Notes under the pieces: generated by a model
Told to the model about the DNA's origin: nothing
The model's input: only the letters and a program-made list of their open reading frames with translations
The model's database searches: none
Position numbers and translations under genes: made by a program
DNA from: Microbispora bryophytorum
GTDB lineage: Bacteria > Actinomycetota > Actinomycetes > Streptosporangiales > Streptosporangiaceae
DNA: 64,000 bases
Direction of reading: 5' to 3'
NCBI RefSeq assembly: GCF_006874465.1
Contig: NZ_VIRL01000019.1
Span: 97,838 to 161,837, forward strand
Part shown: piece after piece, positions 8,210-16,761 of the stretch
Layout of the letters: every line of letters begins with the position of its first letter
How positions within the stretch are numbered: the stretch's first letter is position 1

Positions 8210-8751
8210 GCCGGTGGTTGCGGCTCCCGAGTAAATCAGGAGATCGTCTCGTCATACGGCGGAGGCTGCTTCACGCCGAGACGGGTCGTGCGCATGCTGT
8301 AATGCCGAAAAGGCATGAAACGCTGATTATTCCCCGGAAATATGAAGGCTATTCGCATCGGATGTGGCGAACGGATGGCGGGCGAAAGGCGGGCAGGGAA
8401 GCGCGCCCGTCGCCGGTTGTGTCCGGTGCGTGAAAAGAGAATGAAATGCCAGGTCATCCGGCCTGTGGGGCGGTTAGATCGAGCATGATCCGCAAGTTCT
8501 CCAGACAAGTCCGGAGACGGTAACGGTGCTGCGACTGGGCCCCTTTCGGATGACCATATCGGTGTTATTTGCGGCTTATCCTCAACTCATGATTTCTCTG
8601 GTTCTTTTCCTTCCCAACACATCGCAGTCAGTCTAAGATCTCGTTCTATGTATCGGTATGCATCAAGATTTCCTGTTAGGCAAGTGCACTGCCTAAGTCG
8701 CAGGGATGCTCTGGCCGAACATGACGCCGTCGTCATCCCCACTCCGATCCG
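8210..8751. other. intergenic region, locally AT-richer, no gene seen
   Basis: About 540 bp between the divergent photolyase and the 8752 operon. Base composition is lower in GC than the flanks, especially 8290-8360 and 8560-8700. Short open frames here lack coding bias and ribosome binding sites. The only structured element I see is the inverted repeat at 8676-8696. Promoters for both neighbours are expected here. Confidence 0.6.
8676..8696. promoter_or_regulatory. inverted repeat upstream of the 8752 operon
   Basis: TTAGGCA (8676-8682) and TGCCTAA (8690-8696) form a perfect 7-bp inverted repeat around AGTGCAC. It lies about 55 bp upstream of the operon start in AT-richer DNA, a position suited to an operator. 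It lacks a T-run, so a terminator is less likely. Confidence 0.5.
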
Positions 8752-11268
8752 GTGCGCATGAACCCGCCCATCGGGGATGTGACGCTCGACCCCGGCCGGG
8801 GGATGGCATGGGTGGACGAGCACGGCGCCCACCTCGTCGACTACGCCTCCGGTCACCTCGACTCCGGCCCCATGCTCGCGGCGGTGATCGCCGCGCTGGA
8901 GTCGTGTGCCGCCCGCGAACGGCCCGGGAACGTTTCAGACCGGGCCTGGCTGCTGTCCGCGCTGCGCCGTGAGGTCGCCACCGGCCCGGGGCGGGGGTTC
9001 CTGCCCGGACCCGGTACCGGCGGGCCCGACCACCTCGCGGTGCGGCGCGCGTGGCGCCTGGCGGACCCCTTGGGCGCGGAGACGCTGCTCCTGCTCTACC
9101 GCCACGAACTCCCACTCCGGGATCTCGTGTACGTGCTCGCCCTGCCGTTGAAGGAGGCCGGCCGGCTCATCGCGCGTACCCAGGATGTGGTGGAGATCCT
9201 TGTGAGCGGGCTGGACGGTCTCGCCCGGGGCCGGCCGATCTGCCCGGAGATCGGCCCGCTGGCCGCCGCCGTCTTCCCGGACGAGCGCGGCGAGGCGGCC
9301 GACTTCGGCGCCGCCCGTACGGCGCTGCTGCGGCACATCGTGACCTGCGTGGTGTGCAAGCGGCCCATCAACATCCGATACACCGTTCCGCAGATCCTTT
9401 CCCGACCTCCGGTCGCCGACCTCACGGCCGAGACCAGGCAGCGACTCCTGGACGCCCTGAGCAGGGAACGGTCCGCCCCGGCGGAGCGGGCGGGGCACCG
9501 GCCTCCCCTGTCGTTCGGCATGCCGCTGTCCGCTCCCGTGGACACGGCTCCTCCCGTGGACGTGGCGCCCGCTCCTGCTGTCCCCGCGCCGGCGTTCCCC
9601 CCGTCTCCGGCCGCCCCGCCGCCGGTGCCGCCCGGCCGATCACCGGCCGTGTCCCATGAGGAGTCCCGCCCGCCGTTCCGGGAGGACGGGAAGGACAGGC
9701 AGGACACGAGACCCGGCCACCTGGTCCCGCCCGCGCAGCCGGAGGCGCCGCGTCCCGCCGGCACTGTGGGGGGCACTATGGCCGGCACCGTGGGAGGCAC
9801 TGCGGCCGGTGCTGCGGCGGGTAAGGCGGACACTGCGGCGGACACTGCGGCGGGCACCGTTGCGGGTGCTTCGGCGGGCACTGTGGCGGGCACGGTGGCG
9901 GGTACTGCGGCCGACACTGCGGCCGGCACCATTGCGGGTGCTGCGGCCGGTGCTCAAGCGGCCGCTCAGGCCGGTGCTGTGGCGGGTGCCGGGCCCGAAC
10001 TGCCGGAGCGCCCGGTGCGGGCCATCTCCCAGGAGGACACCCAGCCGAGCCTGCCGTGGACGCCGGGGGCGTTGAAGTCACGCGGCGCGCAACGGCCCAA
10101 TCCGTTCCCCAGGGCGTCGGGCACGACGGGCTCACCGGGGTCGCGGGGCGCGACCGCGTCACCGGGGTCGCGGGGTGCGGACTCGACTGGTCCAGGCGGT
10201 CCAGGCGGTCCGGGCGGCTCGGCCCGCTACTCGGGAGCGGCAGGGGCGGAGCGAGGGGCGCACCCGGCTGCCGGAGAGGGCGCCGCGCTGCCGCCGGGGC
10301 AGGACACGCCTCTCTACAACGCGCTGCTCTCGCAGATCAGGGCCAGGGAGGCCCTGGCGCACGCCGCCGAAGCGGTCCCCGCCCCCGCACTCGCTTACGT
10401 CGCCGATGCCGACGCTGTCGCCGACACGGCGGGGGAGATGGACCTCACCCACAGGCCGCCCGCCGGTGCGCAGATCAGGATCGTCGAGGTCCTGGCCCGG
10501 GTCGGCTCGCTGCTGCGGGCGACCGCCCTCCGGATCGTCATCGTCGTCATCGCGGGGGCGGCGGGGACCGTGACGGGAATCAACCTTCTCGCTCCTGCCC
10601 CCCAGTCCCACAAGGGGTCGCTGGAGGCGAGCGTCGCCCAGGCCTCCGCCGATCCGGCGGGAACGGGGACGGGCGCGAACTCCTCGGCGGCCGGCCAGAC
10701 GGACGGCGCTGCGGCGGGCGAGGGCACCACGAGCACGGCCTCGGGCGCGCCGCAGGCCACGGTGACCGCGACCGCCGCAGGGGCCGCCACCGCCGGGGGC
10801 GCAGCGCAGCCTGGCGGACAGGACACCGCGCAGTCCGGCGGGCAACAGGGCACCGCGGACGGGGGCACTGCGGCTGGCGACACGGCGGACGGGGGCACTG
10901 CGGCCGGGGGCGCCGCGAAGCCTGGCGGGCAGGGCGCCGCTCCGGACACCCCCACATCTCCCGGCGCCTTCCTGATGGGGGCCTGGGGTGTGCAGGCGCC
11001 GTCCGTCGTCACACTCGACGCGTTCGGGAGGGGGACCCTCACTCTCTCGACGACCTCCGGAAAACCCGTGAAATGGCGGATATCGGCTCCCGGCCTGATG
11101 GTCGAGCCGTCCAGTGGAACGCTCAAGCCCGGGCACACCGACGTGCTCACCGTGCGCGCGTTGCGCGTCCGCTACTGGTGCGGGGTCCCCTCGCCCGTAA
11201 CGGCGTCGCTCGAACTGCACGCCCCGAAGGGCAAAGGCACCGCCACCGTGCGATGGAGCACCTGCTGA
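8752..11268 (+). CDS. single-pass membrane protein with sigma region 4-like N-terminus, HxxxCxxC motif and C-terminal BACON-like domain
   Basis: An 838-residue protein I do not recognise as a whole. Residues about 105-150 resemble an ECF sigma region 4 helix-turn-helix (LLLYRHELPLRDLVYVLALP then KEAGRLIARTQ). Residues 195-202 read HIVTCVVC, exactly the HxxxCxxC signature of zinc anti-sigma domains. Residues about 250-580 are a Pro/Ala/Gly/Thr-rich linker with many GTxAG/DTAAG repeats. A transmembrane helix lies at about 593-613 (RIVIVVIAGAAGTVTG), then a second Gly/Thr/Ala linker. Residues about 742-838 form a beta-rich module (VTLDAFGRGTLTLSTTSGK, GTLKPGHTDVLTV) resembling BACON/Ig-like domains. 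The predicted topology is cytoplasmic N-terminus and wall-side C-terminus. ATG at 8758 is an equally possible start, and neither has a clear ribosome binding site. It is first of four co-directional genes. Confidence 0.75.
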   Translation: MRMNPPIGDVTLDPGRGMAWVDEHGAHLVDYASGHLDSGPMLAAVIAALESCAARERPGNVSDRAWLLSALRREVATGPGRGFLPGPGTGGPDHLAVRRAWRLADPLGAETLLLLYRHELPLRDLVYVLALPLKEAGRLIARTQDVVEILVSGLDGLARGRPICPEIGPLAAAVFPDERGEAADFGAARTALLRHIVTCVVCKRPINIRYTVPQILSRPPVADLTAETRQRLLDALSRERSAPAERAGHRPPLSFGMPLSAPVDTAPPVDVAPAPAVPAPAFPPSPAAPPPVPPGRSPAVSHEESRPPFREDGKDRQDTRPGHLVPPAQPEAPRPAGTVGGTMAGTVGGTAAGAAAGKADTAADTAAGTVAGASAGTVAGTVAGTAADTAAGTIAGAAAGAQAAAQAGAVAGAGPELPERPVRAISQEDTQPSLPWTPGALKSRGAQRPNPFPRASGTTGSPGSRGATASPGSRGADSTGPGGPGGPGGSARYSGAAGAERGAHPAAGEGAALPPGQDTPLYNALLSQIRAREALAHAAEAVPAPALAYVADADAVADTAGEMDLTHRPPAGAQIRIVEVLARVGSLLRATALRIVIVVIAGAAGTVTGINLLAPAPQSHKGSLEASVAQASADPAGTGTGANSSAAGQTDGAAAGEGTTSTASGAPQATVTATAAGAATAGGAAQPGGQDTAQSGGQQGTADGGTAAGDTADGGTAAGGAAKPGGQGAAPDTPTSPGAFLMGAWGVQAPSVVTLDAFGRGTLTLSTTSGKPVKWRISAPGLMVEPSSGTLKPGHTDVLTVRALRVRYWCGVPSPVTASLELHAPKGKGTATVRWSTC

Positions 11269-11307
11269 CCGCCTCCGTTTCCTCCCGTCCTCGGTGAAAG
11301 GACCCCC

Positions 11308-12288
11308 ATGACCGAGATTCACACTTCGGTGCCGACTCCCGCCGAGCAGTTCCCGGAGAGCGTGCCTCTCACGGCAGAACATCTGTTGACGAACCGCCGC
11401 ATAGAGCCCACCGGCGGATGGCGGCGGCTCGTCTACCAGCTCTCCGGCGGCCGGATCATCCCCTCGGAGTCGGCGGCGGAGCTGGAACGGCGCACGCTGA
11501 TCGCCCAGGCCCAGACGCCCGTCGCCAGCGGTCACCACAGGATCGCCGTCATGAGCCTGAAAGGCGGGGTGGGGAAGACCACGACGACGGCGGCGCTGGG
11601 CAACACCCTGGCCTCGCTGCGCGGTGACCGGGTGATCGCCATCGACGCCAACCCCGACAGGGGAACGCTCGGCATCAAGGTCAAGTCGGAGACCGCGGCG
11701 ACGATCCGGACTCTGCTGGCCGAGGCGCCGCACATCGTCCGGTACGCCGACGCCCGCGCGTTCACCTCGCAGTCGTCCGCTCGGCTGGAGGTGCTCGCGT
11801 CCGACACCGACCCGGCCGTCAGCGAGGCCTTCGACGCCGAGGACTACCGTACGGTCGCCAATCTGATCGAGCGTTACTACTCGATCTGCATCACCGACTG
11901 CGGCACCGGGCTCCTGCATGGCGCCATGGGCGCCACGCTGGAGCTCGCCGACCAGATCGTGCTGGTCACCATGGTCGCCGTGGACGGCGCGAGCTCGGCC
12001 GCCGCTACCCTCGACTGGCTCACCGCCCACGGCCACGGCCACCTCGTCAAGAACGCCATCGTCGTGCTGAACGCGGTCGAGCCGAAGTCGCACGTGGACG
12101 TCGACCTGCTCGAACGCCACTTCGCCGGACGCTGCCGCATGGTGGTGAGGGTGCCGTTCGACCCGCATCTCAAGGAAGGCGCGGAGGTCGACCTGGCCCG
12201 GCTGCGGCCCACCACCCGCGGCGCGTACCTGCGCCTCGCCGCGGCTGCCGGGCAGGCGTTCACGCAGCGGACGGACCGGAGCAAGTAG
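11308..12288 (+). CDS. MinD/ParA-family ATPase, EspI-like
   Basis: A 326-residue deviant Walker A ATPase. The P-loop is LKGGVGKTTT (about residues 84-93), preceded by IAVM. AIDANPDRGTLG forms the switch with the conserved Asp, and ITDCGTGLLHGAM is the Walker B-like segment. The N-terminal extension contains GGWRRLVYQLSGGRI, the short motif that precedes the ATPase domain in EspI-type proteins of ESX/type VII loci and related actinobacterial membrane systems. Such ATPases dimerise on the membrane or DNA and position partner complexes. A ribosome binding site (GGTGAAAGGA) precedes the ATG. The stop shares a base with the next start (TAGTG). Confidence 0.85.
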   Translation: MTEIHTSVPTPAEQFPESVPLTAEHLLTNRRIEPTGGWRRLVYQLSGGRIIPSESAAELERRTLIAQAQTPVASGHHRIAVMSLKGGVGKTTTTAALGNTLASLRGDRVIAIDANPDRGTLGIKVKSETAATIRTLLAEAPHIVRYADARAFTSQSSARLEVLASDTDPAVSEAFDAEDYRTVANLIERYYSICITDCGTGLLHGAMGATLELADQIVLVTMVAVDGASSAAATLDWLTAHGHGHLVKNAIVVLNAVEPKSHVDVDLLERHFAGRCRMVVRVPFDPHLKEGAEVDLARLRPTTRGAYLRLAAAAGQAFTQRTDRSK

Positions 12289-13040
12289 TGGGACCGGTCA
12301 TCCCCGATCCGGCGCTCGACTGGGACCTGGGACCGCCCCGACGGTGGGATCCCCGGCACCTGGTCGTCGCCGTCGCGGGAGTCGTCACCGTCATCGCCGT
12401 CGCGGTGATCGTGCTGCAGACCCGGCACGCGGAGGCGCCGTCCATGCCGGCGCGCGTCGTCGCGCCGTCTGTCGCGCTGGCGGCGCCGACCGGTCACGAG
12501 GGCGACGGAGGCTATCCGGTCGGCTTCCCCCAGACCGAGATCGGGGCGGCGTCCGCCGCGGCCGCCGCCCTGGAGGCCGCCTGGACACTCGACGTCGGCC
12601 AGGCGGAACAGGCGGCCGCGCTGTACGCCCCGCCGGACCAGCGTGAGGCGGCACGCGAGGGTGCTCGCGACGCCGTACGCGGCTGGCGGGAGACCCTCGG
12701 CCTTCCCCCCGAAGGCCGGCTTCCCGCCGGGGCGGCCCTGCGGACGCAGACGATCGGCGTCCAGTGGAAGGTCCGCTCCGAGAACCAGGTGCAGGTCGCC
12801 GTCCTGGTGCAGGTGACGGCGACCACGGGCGCCGGTGCCACCGGCCCCGTCTACTCCAGCCCCTATGCCATGAGCCTGCTGATGGCGTGGAAGCCCGATA
12901 TGCGCGGTGCGGACAAGGGCGACTGGGTGAACATCCCCGACCCGACGCCCCCGTCCGTGCCCGCAGCCGCTCTCCCAGGGACGCCCGAGTTCGCCGCGGC
13001 GGGCTGGAAGTCCCTCATCGGTCCCCGGCCCACTCCCTAG
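12288..13040 (+). CDS. bitopic membrane protein with extracytoplasmic helical domain
   Basis: A 250-residue protein starting with GTG that overlaps the ATPase stop. One transmembrane helix lies at about 24-44 (HLVVAVAGVVTVIAVAVIVL). After it comes a short linker, then YPVGFPQTEIGAASAAAAAL, a motif I associate with actinobacterial membrane proteins found next to MinD-like ATPases and conjugation-like loci. The rest is a soluble alpha/beta region with QWKVRSENQVQVAVLVQV strands and a YAMSLLMAWK segment, resembling the NTF2/VirB8-like fold that follows a single anchor helix in secretion systems. That fold is inference from pattern only. The N-terminus is cytoplasmic by the positive-inside rule. 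Confidence 0.75.
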   Translation: MGPVIPDPALDWDLGPPRRWDPRHLVVAVAGVVTVIAVAVIVLQTRHAEAPSMPARVVAPSVALAAPTGHEGDGGYPVGFPQTEIGAASAAAAALEAAWTLDVGQAEQAAALYAPPDQREAAREGARDAVRGWRETLGLPPEGRLPAGAALRTQTIGVQWKVRSENQVQVAVLVQVTATTGAGATGPVYSSPYAMSLLMAWKPDMRGADKGDWVNIPDPTPPSVPAAALPGTPEFAAAGWKSLIGPRPTP

Positions 13041-13056
13041 ATCGAGGAAGAGCCTC

Positions 13057-15342
13057 ATGACCCCCCGAATGTCCTCCCGGCGCGCCACCCTGGTCTCCGG
13101 CCTGCTCCTGGCCGCGGTATCCGCGACCGGTGGTGCCGTCGTCGCACAGCCCTGGGCCGCCGTGGCCGAGCCCGGCCGGGACGCCCCCCCACCGATAGAC
13201 GGCGCCGCCCCCCTGGCCGCGCCCACCTCCGACGAGCCCGGCCACCTCTCGTCGTCCTCGTCTGATTCGGCGCCGGCTTCCTCGTCGGGCGGCTCCGGCG
13301 GCGTGCGTGACCGCGCGCGCGACGACGTGAGTGACGGCGCGCGCGCCGACGCCGCGATGGCCTCGGACGACGCCGCCCCTGACAGACAGACCTCGGTCGA
13401 GGCCGGCTCGGGTTCCTCCGGCGGCTCGTCCGACGTGGCCCACGACTCCTCCGACGCCCCGCACCGCTCCTCGCGTGGTTCCGATGGAACGTCGGATGCG
13501 GAGCGGAGCTCGTCCAACGGTCCGGGCGATTCGTCCGGCGCGGCGCACGACAACTCCTCCGAGCACACCGGGGACAGATCCGACGACACCACGATCGCGC
13601 CGCGCCGTGCCGCCAACGAGCCCGACGGTGCCAGGAACGCATCGCGCGGCGCCGGGGGCGCGGCGGATGACGCCGCCCCTGACAGACGGACGACGGTAAA
13701 GGCCCACGCGGGTGCCTCCGGCGGCTCGTCCGATGCGGCCCGTGACTCCTCCCGTAGCTCTGACGGCTCGTCGGAGAGGTCGCACGAGTCCGCCGGATCC
13801 TCCTCCGGCTCGTCCCGCCGCACCCCGGGCACCGGTTCGGGCGGCACCTCCACCCGCGACAGGACGGCCCACGCGTCGCGTGATCAGGACCGCCAGGGCC
13901 GAAGCTCCGCTACGGGCGGCCGGGTGACTCGTGAGACCCGTGAACAGGGCCACCGGTCAGGGCGGACCAGTGCCGACCGGCCGGCCGGCACCTCACGGCA
14001 CACCGGCAACAGCCGCGCCGAGAGCTCCGCCCCGCCGCGTCCGGCCACTCCGCCTCCGGCCACTCCCGGTGGTACGGCGACGCCGCCGGTGTCCTCGCCG
14101 CCGGCTCCCCAGGGGCCCGTCCCCACCGCGAGCAGTGGTCCCATGATGAGGGCCATGTCCGCACCGGGGGCGCTGAGCAGGCCGGAGCCGAACGGCGGGC
14201 CGAGCGCGGCGGCGGCTCCGACGCCGACGGCGGGCGGTGCCACCGCGACTCCCGGCCCGACCGGCCAGAGCAGCCAGACCAGCCAGGCCGGCCAGGCCGG
14301 CCAGAGCAACCAGGCCGGTCAGGCCGGACAGGTCGGTCAGGCAGGACAGGCCGGCCAGGGAGCGTCGGCGCCGACCGCGAGCAGCGCGCCCACCGCGACG
14401 GCGACGCAGAAGGCGGCGGCGCGGGACGCCGCTCCTGCGACTCCCGCACCCACCGCGAGCGGCGCGAGCGCGCCCAAGGCGGCCAGCGCGAGCCCGATAC
14501 CGCAGGCCAGCCCCCAGGTGACCGTCTCGGTGGGTGTCTCGCCCACCCCGGGATCCACGGCGAGCACGCAGCCAAGCTCCACAGCCACAGACAAGCCGAC
14601 CGATAAGCCGACGGACAAGCCCACAGACAAGCCGACCAACAAACCGACGGACAAGCCGACGGACAAGCCGACCTCGAAGCCGCAGCCCACGGACAAGCCG
14701 ACGCCGAGCGACAAGCCGACGCAGCAGCCTCCGGAGCCCAAGCCCAGCGCGACCGTCACCTCGACCGCGCTTCCCGCCGCCGATCCGCCCGCCGTCCCGC
14801 AGGCGGGCGGTACGCCGCCGACACGGACGGACCCTCCGCCCGTGACGCCCACGTCTCCGACGGTTCCCACGGCTCCCACCGGTGCCGCGTCCGAGCCGAC
14901 GTCCTCGGGCAGCCCGGTGTGGGGGATTCCCGCGCCGTCGCTCACCGGCCCGTCCGGGACGGCGCCGCTTTCCGCGGGCGGGCAGCCGCCTACCGCGCCG
15001 ATCGTGATCCCGGGGTATCTGCCGCTGCCGCCGCTGGTCGCCGAGGCGCACGACCGATGTGGGGACGACGGCACGGCCGGCTGCTGGAGCCTGGCGCCCT
15101 GGCGGAGCCGTACGTCCGGGCACTCCCACGAGTTCGGCGGCGGGCAGACGAGCGACACGGCGACGCCACGGTGGGCCTTCGCCCCGCCGAGCGCGAAGTC
15201 GGGTGTGCCCAGCCCGTCGGGCGTGCCCGGCGCGTTCAGCGCGCCGTTCGCCGGGTTCGCACTCGCGGCGGAGGAACCCGGCGCGGGCAGGGCCGGATGC
15301 TGGGCCTTCAGCCCCTCCGCCCACTGCGCGAGATGGGAATGA
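13057..15342 (+). CDS. secreted disordered repeat protein with Cys-containing C-terminus
   Basis: A 761-residue protein with an N-terminal signal peptide (RR followed by a hydrophobic core, about 1-35), then more than 550 residues of low complexity. These are a Ser/Asp/Arg-rich block (about 60-310), a Pro/Ala/Thr block, a QAGQ-type run (about 408-436) and a DKPT tandem run (about 508-550), then Pro/Thr-rich sequence. Such segments span peptidoglycan or act as stalks. The last 100 residues are ordered and carry four Cys (668, 676, 748, 757). Each pair includes a GCW motif followed by Ser/Ala-rich sequence, as if one short disulphide unit were duplicated. It is 14 bp downstream of the preceding gene and last in the operon. 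No LPXTG sorting signal is seen. Confidence 0.75.
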   Translation: MTPRMSSRRATLVSGLLLAAVSATGGAVVAQPWAAVAEPGRDAPPPIDGAAPLAAPTSDEPGHLSSSSSDSAPASSSGGSGGVRDRARDDVSDGARADAAMASDDAAPDRQTSVEAGSGSSGGSSDVAHDSSDAPHRSSRGSDGTSDAERSSSNGPGDSSGAAHDNSSEHTGDRSDDTTIAPRRAANEPDGARNASRGAGGAADDAAPDRRTTVKAHAGASGGSSDAARDSSRSSDGSSERSHESAGSSSGSSRRTPGTGSGGTSTRDRTAHASRDQDRQGRSSATGGRVTRETREQGHRSGRTSADRPAGTSRHTGNSRAESSAPPRPATPPPATPGGTATPPVSSPPAPQGPVPTASSGPMMRAMSAPGALSRPEPNGGPSAAAAPTPTAGGATATPGPTGQSSQTSQAGQAGQSNQAGQAGQVGQAGQAGQGASAPTASSAPTATATQKAAARDAAPATPAPTASGASAPKAASASPIPQASPQVTVSVGVSPTPGSTASTQPSSTATDKPTDKPTDKPTDKPTNKPTDKPTDKPTSKPQPTDKPTPSDKPTQQPPEPKPSATVTSTALPAADPPAVPQAGGTPPTRTDPPPVTPTSPTVPTAPTGAASEPTSSGSPVWGIPAPSLTGPSGTAPLSAGGQPPTAPIVIPGYLPLPPLVAEAHDRCGDDGTAGCWSLAPWRSRTSGHSHEFGGGQTSDTATPRWAFAPPSAKSGVPSPSGVPGAFSAPFAGFALAAEEPGAGRAGCWAFSPSAHCARWE

Positions 15343-15397
15343 CCGTGCGCCGTTGACCACGTGTTATGCCGTCGTCGTCCCGGGCAGGCTGCACCAC

Positions 15398-15634
15398 ATG
15401 GAGCACATGGCGGAGGACCCGGCCACGGCGGTCACGGTGACGCCCTGCGAGGACGGCCCGCTGCTGGTGCGCGGGCCGTTCACGCTCATGACGCAGGACG
15501 GCCGGCGCATCGATCCCGGCCGGGCCACGGTGGCGCTGTGCCGCTGCGGCCGGTCCTCGGCCAAGCCGTTCTGCGACGGCTCTCACAAGGCGACCGGCTT
15601 CCAGGCGACGAGCGAGCCCGACCCGTCCGGCTGA
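15398..15634 (+). CDS. CDGSH iron-sulfur domain protein
   Basis: A 78-residue protein with one CDGSH-type motif: CRCGRSSAKPFCDGSHK at about 48-64. The three Cys and the His are the ligands of a 2Fe-2S cluster with 3Cys-1His coordination, typical of mitoNEET-like proteins that carry or sense redox state. The start at 15398 is followed by a second possible ATG at 15407. Its 3' end overlaps the opposing glycosyltransferase gene by 52 bp. In actinobacteria these small proteins are often next to iron-containing redox enzymes like the one at 16758, which supports a shared role, although the two are on opposite strands here. Confidence 0.88.
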   Translation: MEHMAEDPATAVTVTPCEDGPLLVRGPFTLMTQDGRRIDPGRATVALCRCGRSSAKPFCDGSHKATGFQATSEPDPSG

Positions 15635-16761
15635 CGAGGCCCGGCCGTCGCCCCGGAAGGCCCGGCCCGGAAGGGCCGGACGTTCACAGCGCCCGGCGGC
15701 GGACACAGTGCCCGGCGGCGGATCTGGCGCGTCGAGTGCGCCGCGACCCGCAGGCGCCGCCCCGCGTACGGCACGCCGCCGCGCGCGAACCTGGCGGCCA
15801 GGGCCGCCCAGCTGCAGGTGGCGCGTTCGAGCACCCAGACCGGCGCGAACAGGCTGGTCGCGGCGGGGAAGATCCGGCGGCCTCCGGCGCGGCGGCGCCC
15901 GATCTCCGCCAGGCCGACCGCCGCCACCGCGCCCGCCGCGACCAACTCCGGCCGGCGTCGCCACAGAGCCGCGCCCACGCATGGGAGGACGGCGAGGAAG
16001 GCCGCCATCCGTACGGGTTGCGCCAGGTCGTCGTACGCCTGCCGGACCCGCTGGGACCAGAACCGGCGGGCGCCGGGTGGCAGGCGCCGGACATACAGGT
16101 CGAGCGGGCGGACTTCCCGGCCGCCGTGGGCACGGACCGTGCGGATGAGCTCCAGGTTCTCGAACAGCACGTCGCCGTCGTAGCCGCCCATCTTCTCGAA
16201 CGTCGACCGGCGTACGCCGAAAGTCCCCGGATAGTCCGCCCCGAGGAGGCCGCGGTTGAGCAGGGTGCGGGCGCTGTCCCAGCGGGCGTGCCAGGGGAGC
16301 GGGTGGAAGTGGTTCTGCGGGCGGACGAGGTCGGCGTGGCCGAGCAGGGCGTGGACCCGGGCGAGCCCACCGGCGTCGTAACGCACGTCGTCGTCGGCGA
16401 TGACGACGTGCTCGCTCCGGGCGCGGCGCATGCCGGTGAGCACGCCCGCCACCTTGCCGTTCGCGACCGTCAGGTCGTCGTCGGGCCGTACGTGCTCGGC
16501 GATGCCGCGCCACAGGCGCGCGTGCCTTTCGAACAGCGGCGACGGCGAGCCGTCGACCACCACGATCCGGGCGTGCCGGGACAGGCCGCGCAGGTAGCCG
16601 GTCAGCTCCGCCAGCCCGGCGTCGTCGTCCCAGCGCAGCGGCAGCACGTAGTCGATCCGCGCCGCGCCGGGGCCGGACGCGGTGGCAGGGCCCGGCGCGG
16701 TGACAGGGCCCGGCGATGTGACGGGGCCCGGCTCGGGCGGGCGGCGGCCGTGCGTGGTCAT
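15583..16761 (-). CDS. family 2 glycosyltransferase, membrane-associated
   Basis: About 392 residues. After a proline/glycine-rich start, the GT-A domain begins with IDYVLPLRW, then IVVVDGSPSPLF and the Asp motif VIADDDVRY, the likely metal/UDP-sugar site. GADYPGTFGVRRSTF and the ENLELIRTV segment mark the acceptor side. Hydrophobic segments in the C-terminal third (MAAFLAVLPCVGAALW and LVAAGAVAAVGLAEIG) suggest membrane association. The ATG overlaps the upstream stop (ATGA), so it is translationally coupled to the iron-enzyme gene. The sugar and acceptor are unknown. The C-terminal tail is coded within the overlap with the CDGSH gene. Confidence 0.85.
   Translation of the reverse strand: MTTHGRRPPEPGPVTSPGPVTAPGPATASGPGAARIDYVLPLRWDDDAGLAELTGYLRGLSRHARIVVVDGSPSPLFERHARLWRGIAEHVRPDDDLTVANGKVAGVLTGMRRARSEHVVIADDDVRYDAGGLARVHALLGHADLVRPQNHFHPLPWHARWDSARTLLNRGLLGADYPGTFGVRRSTFEKMGGYDGDVLFENLELIRTVRAHGGREVRPLDLYVRRLPPGARRFWSQRVRQAYDDLAQPVRMAAFLAVLPCVGAALWRRRPELVAAGAVAAVGLAEIGRRRAGGRRIFPAATSLFAPVWVLERATCSWAALAARFARGGVPYAGRRLRVAAHSTRQIRRRALCPPPGAVNVRPFRAGPSGATAGPRQPDGSGSLVAWKPVAL

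Noticed and set aside
8236..8508. 90-codon minus-strand frame between photolyase and the unknown operon
   Set aside because: No ribosome binding site, no coding bias in third positions and no recognisable sequence.
10159..12168. Long minus-strand frame opposite the 8752 and 11308 genes
   Set aside because: It would be antisense to a clear MinD-like ATPase and has no ribosome binding site or motif.
14580..14720. Direct repeats of about 12 bp in the 13057 gene as a mobile or regulatory array
   Set aside because: They encode the in-frame DKPT protein repeat and are explained by that.
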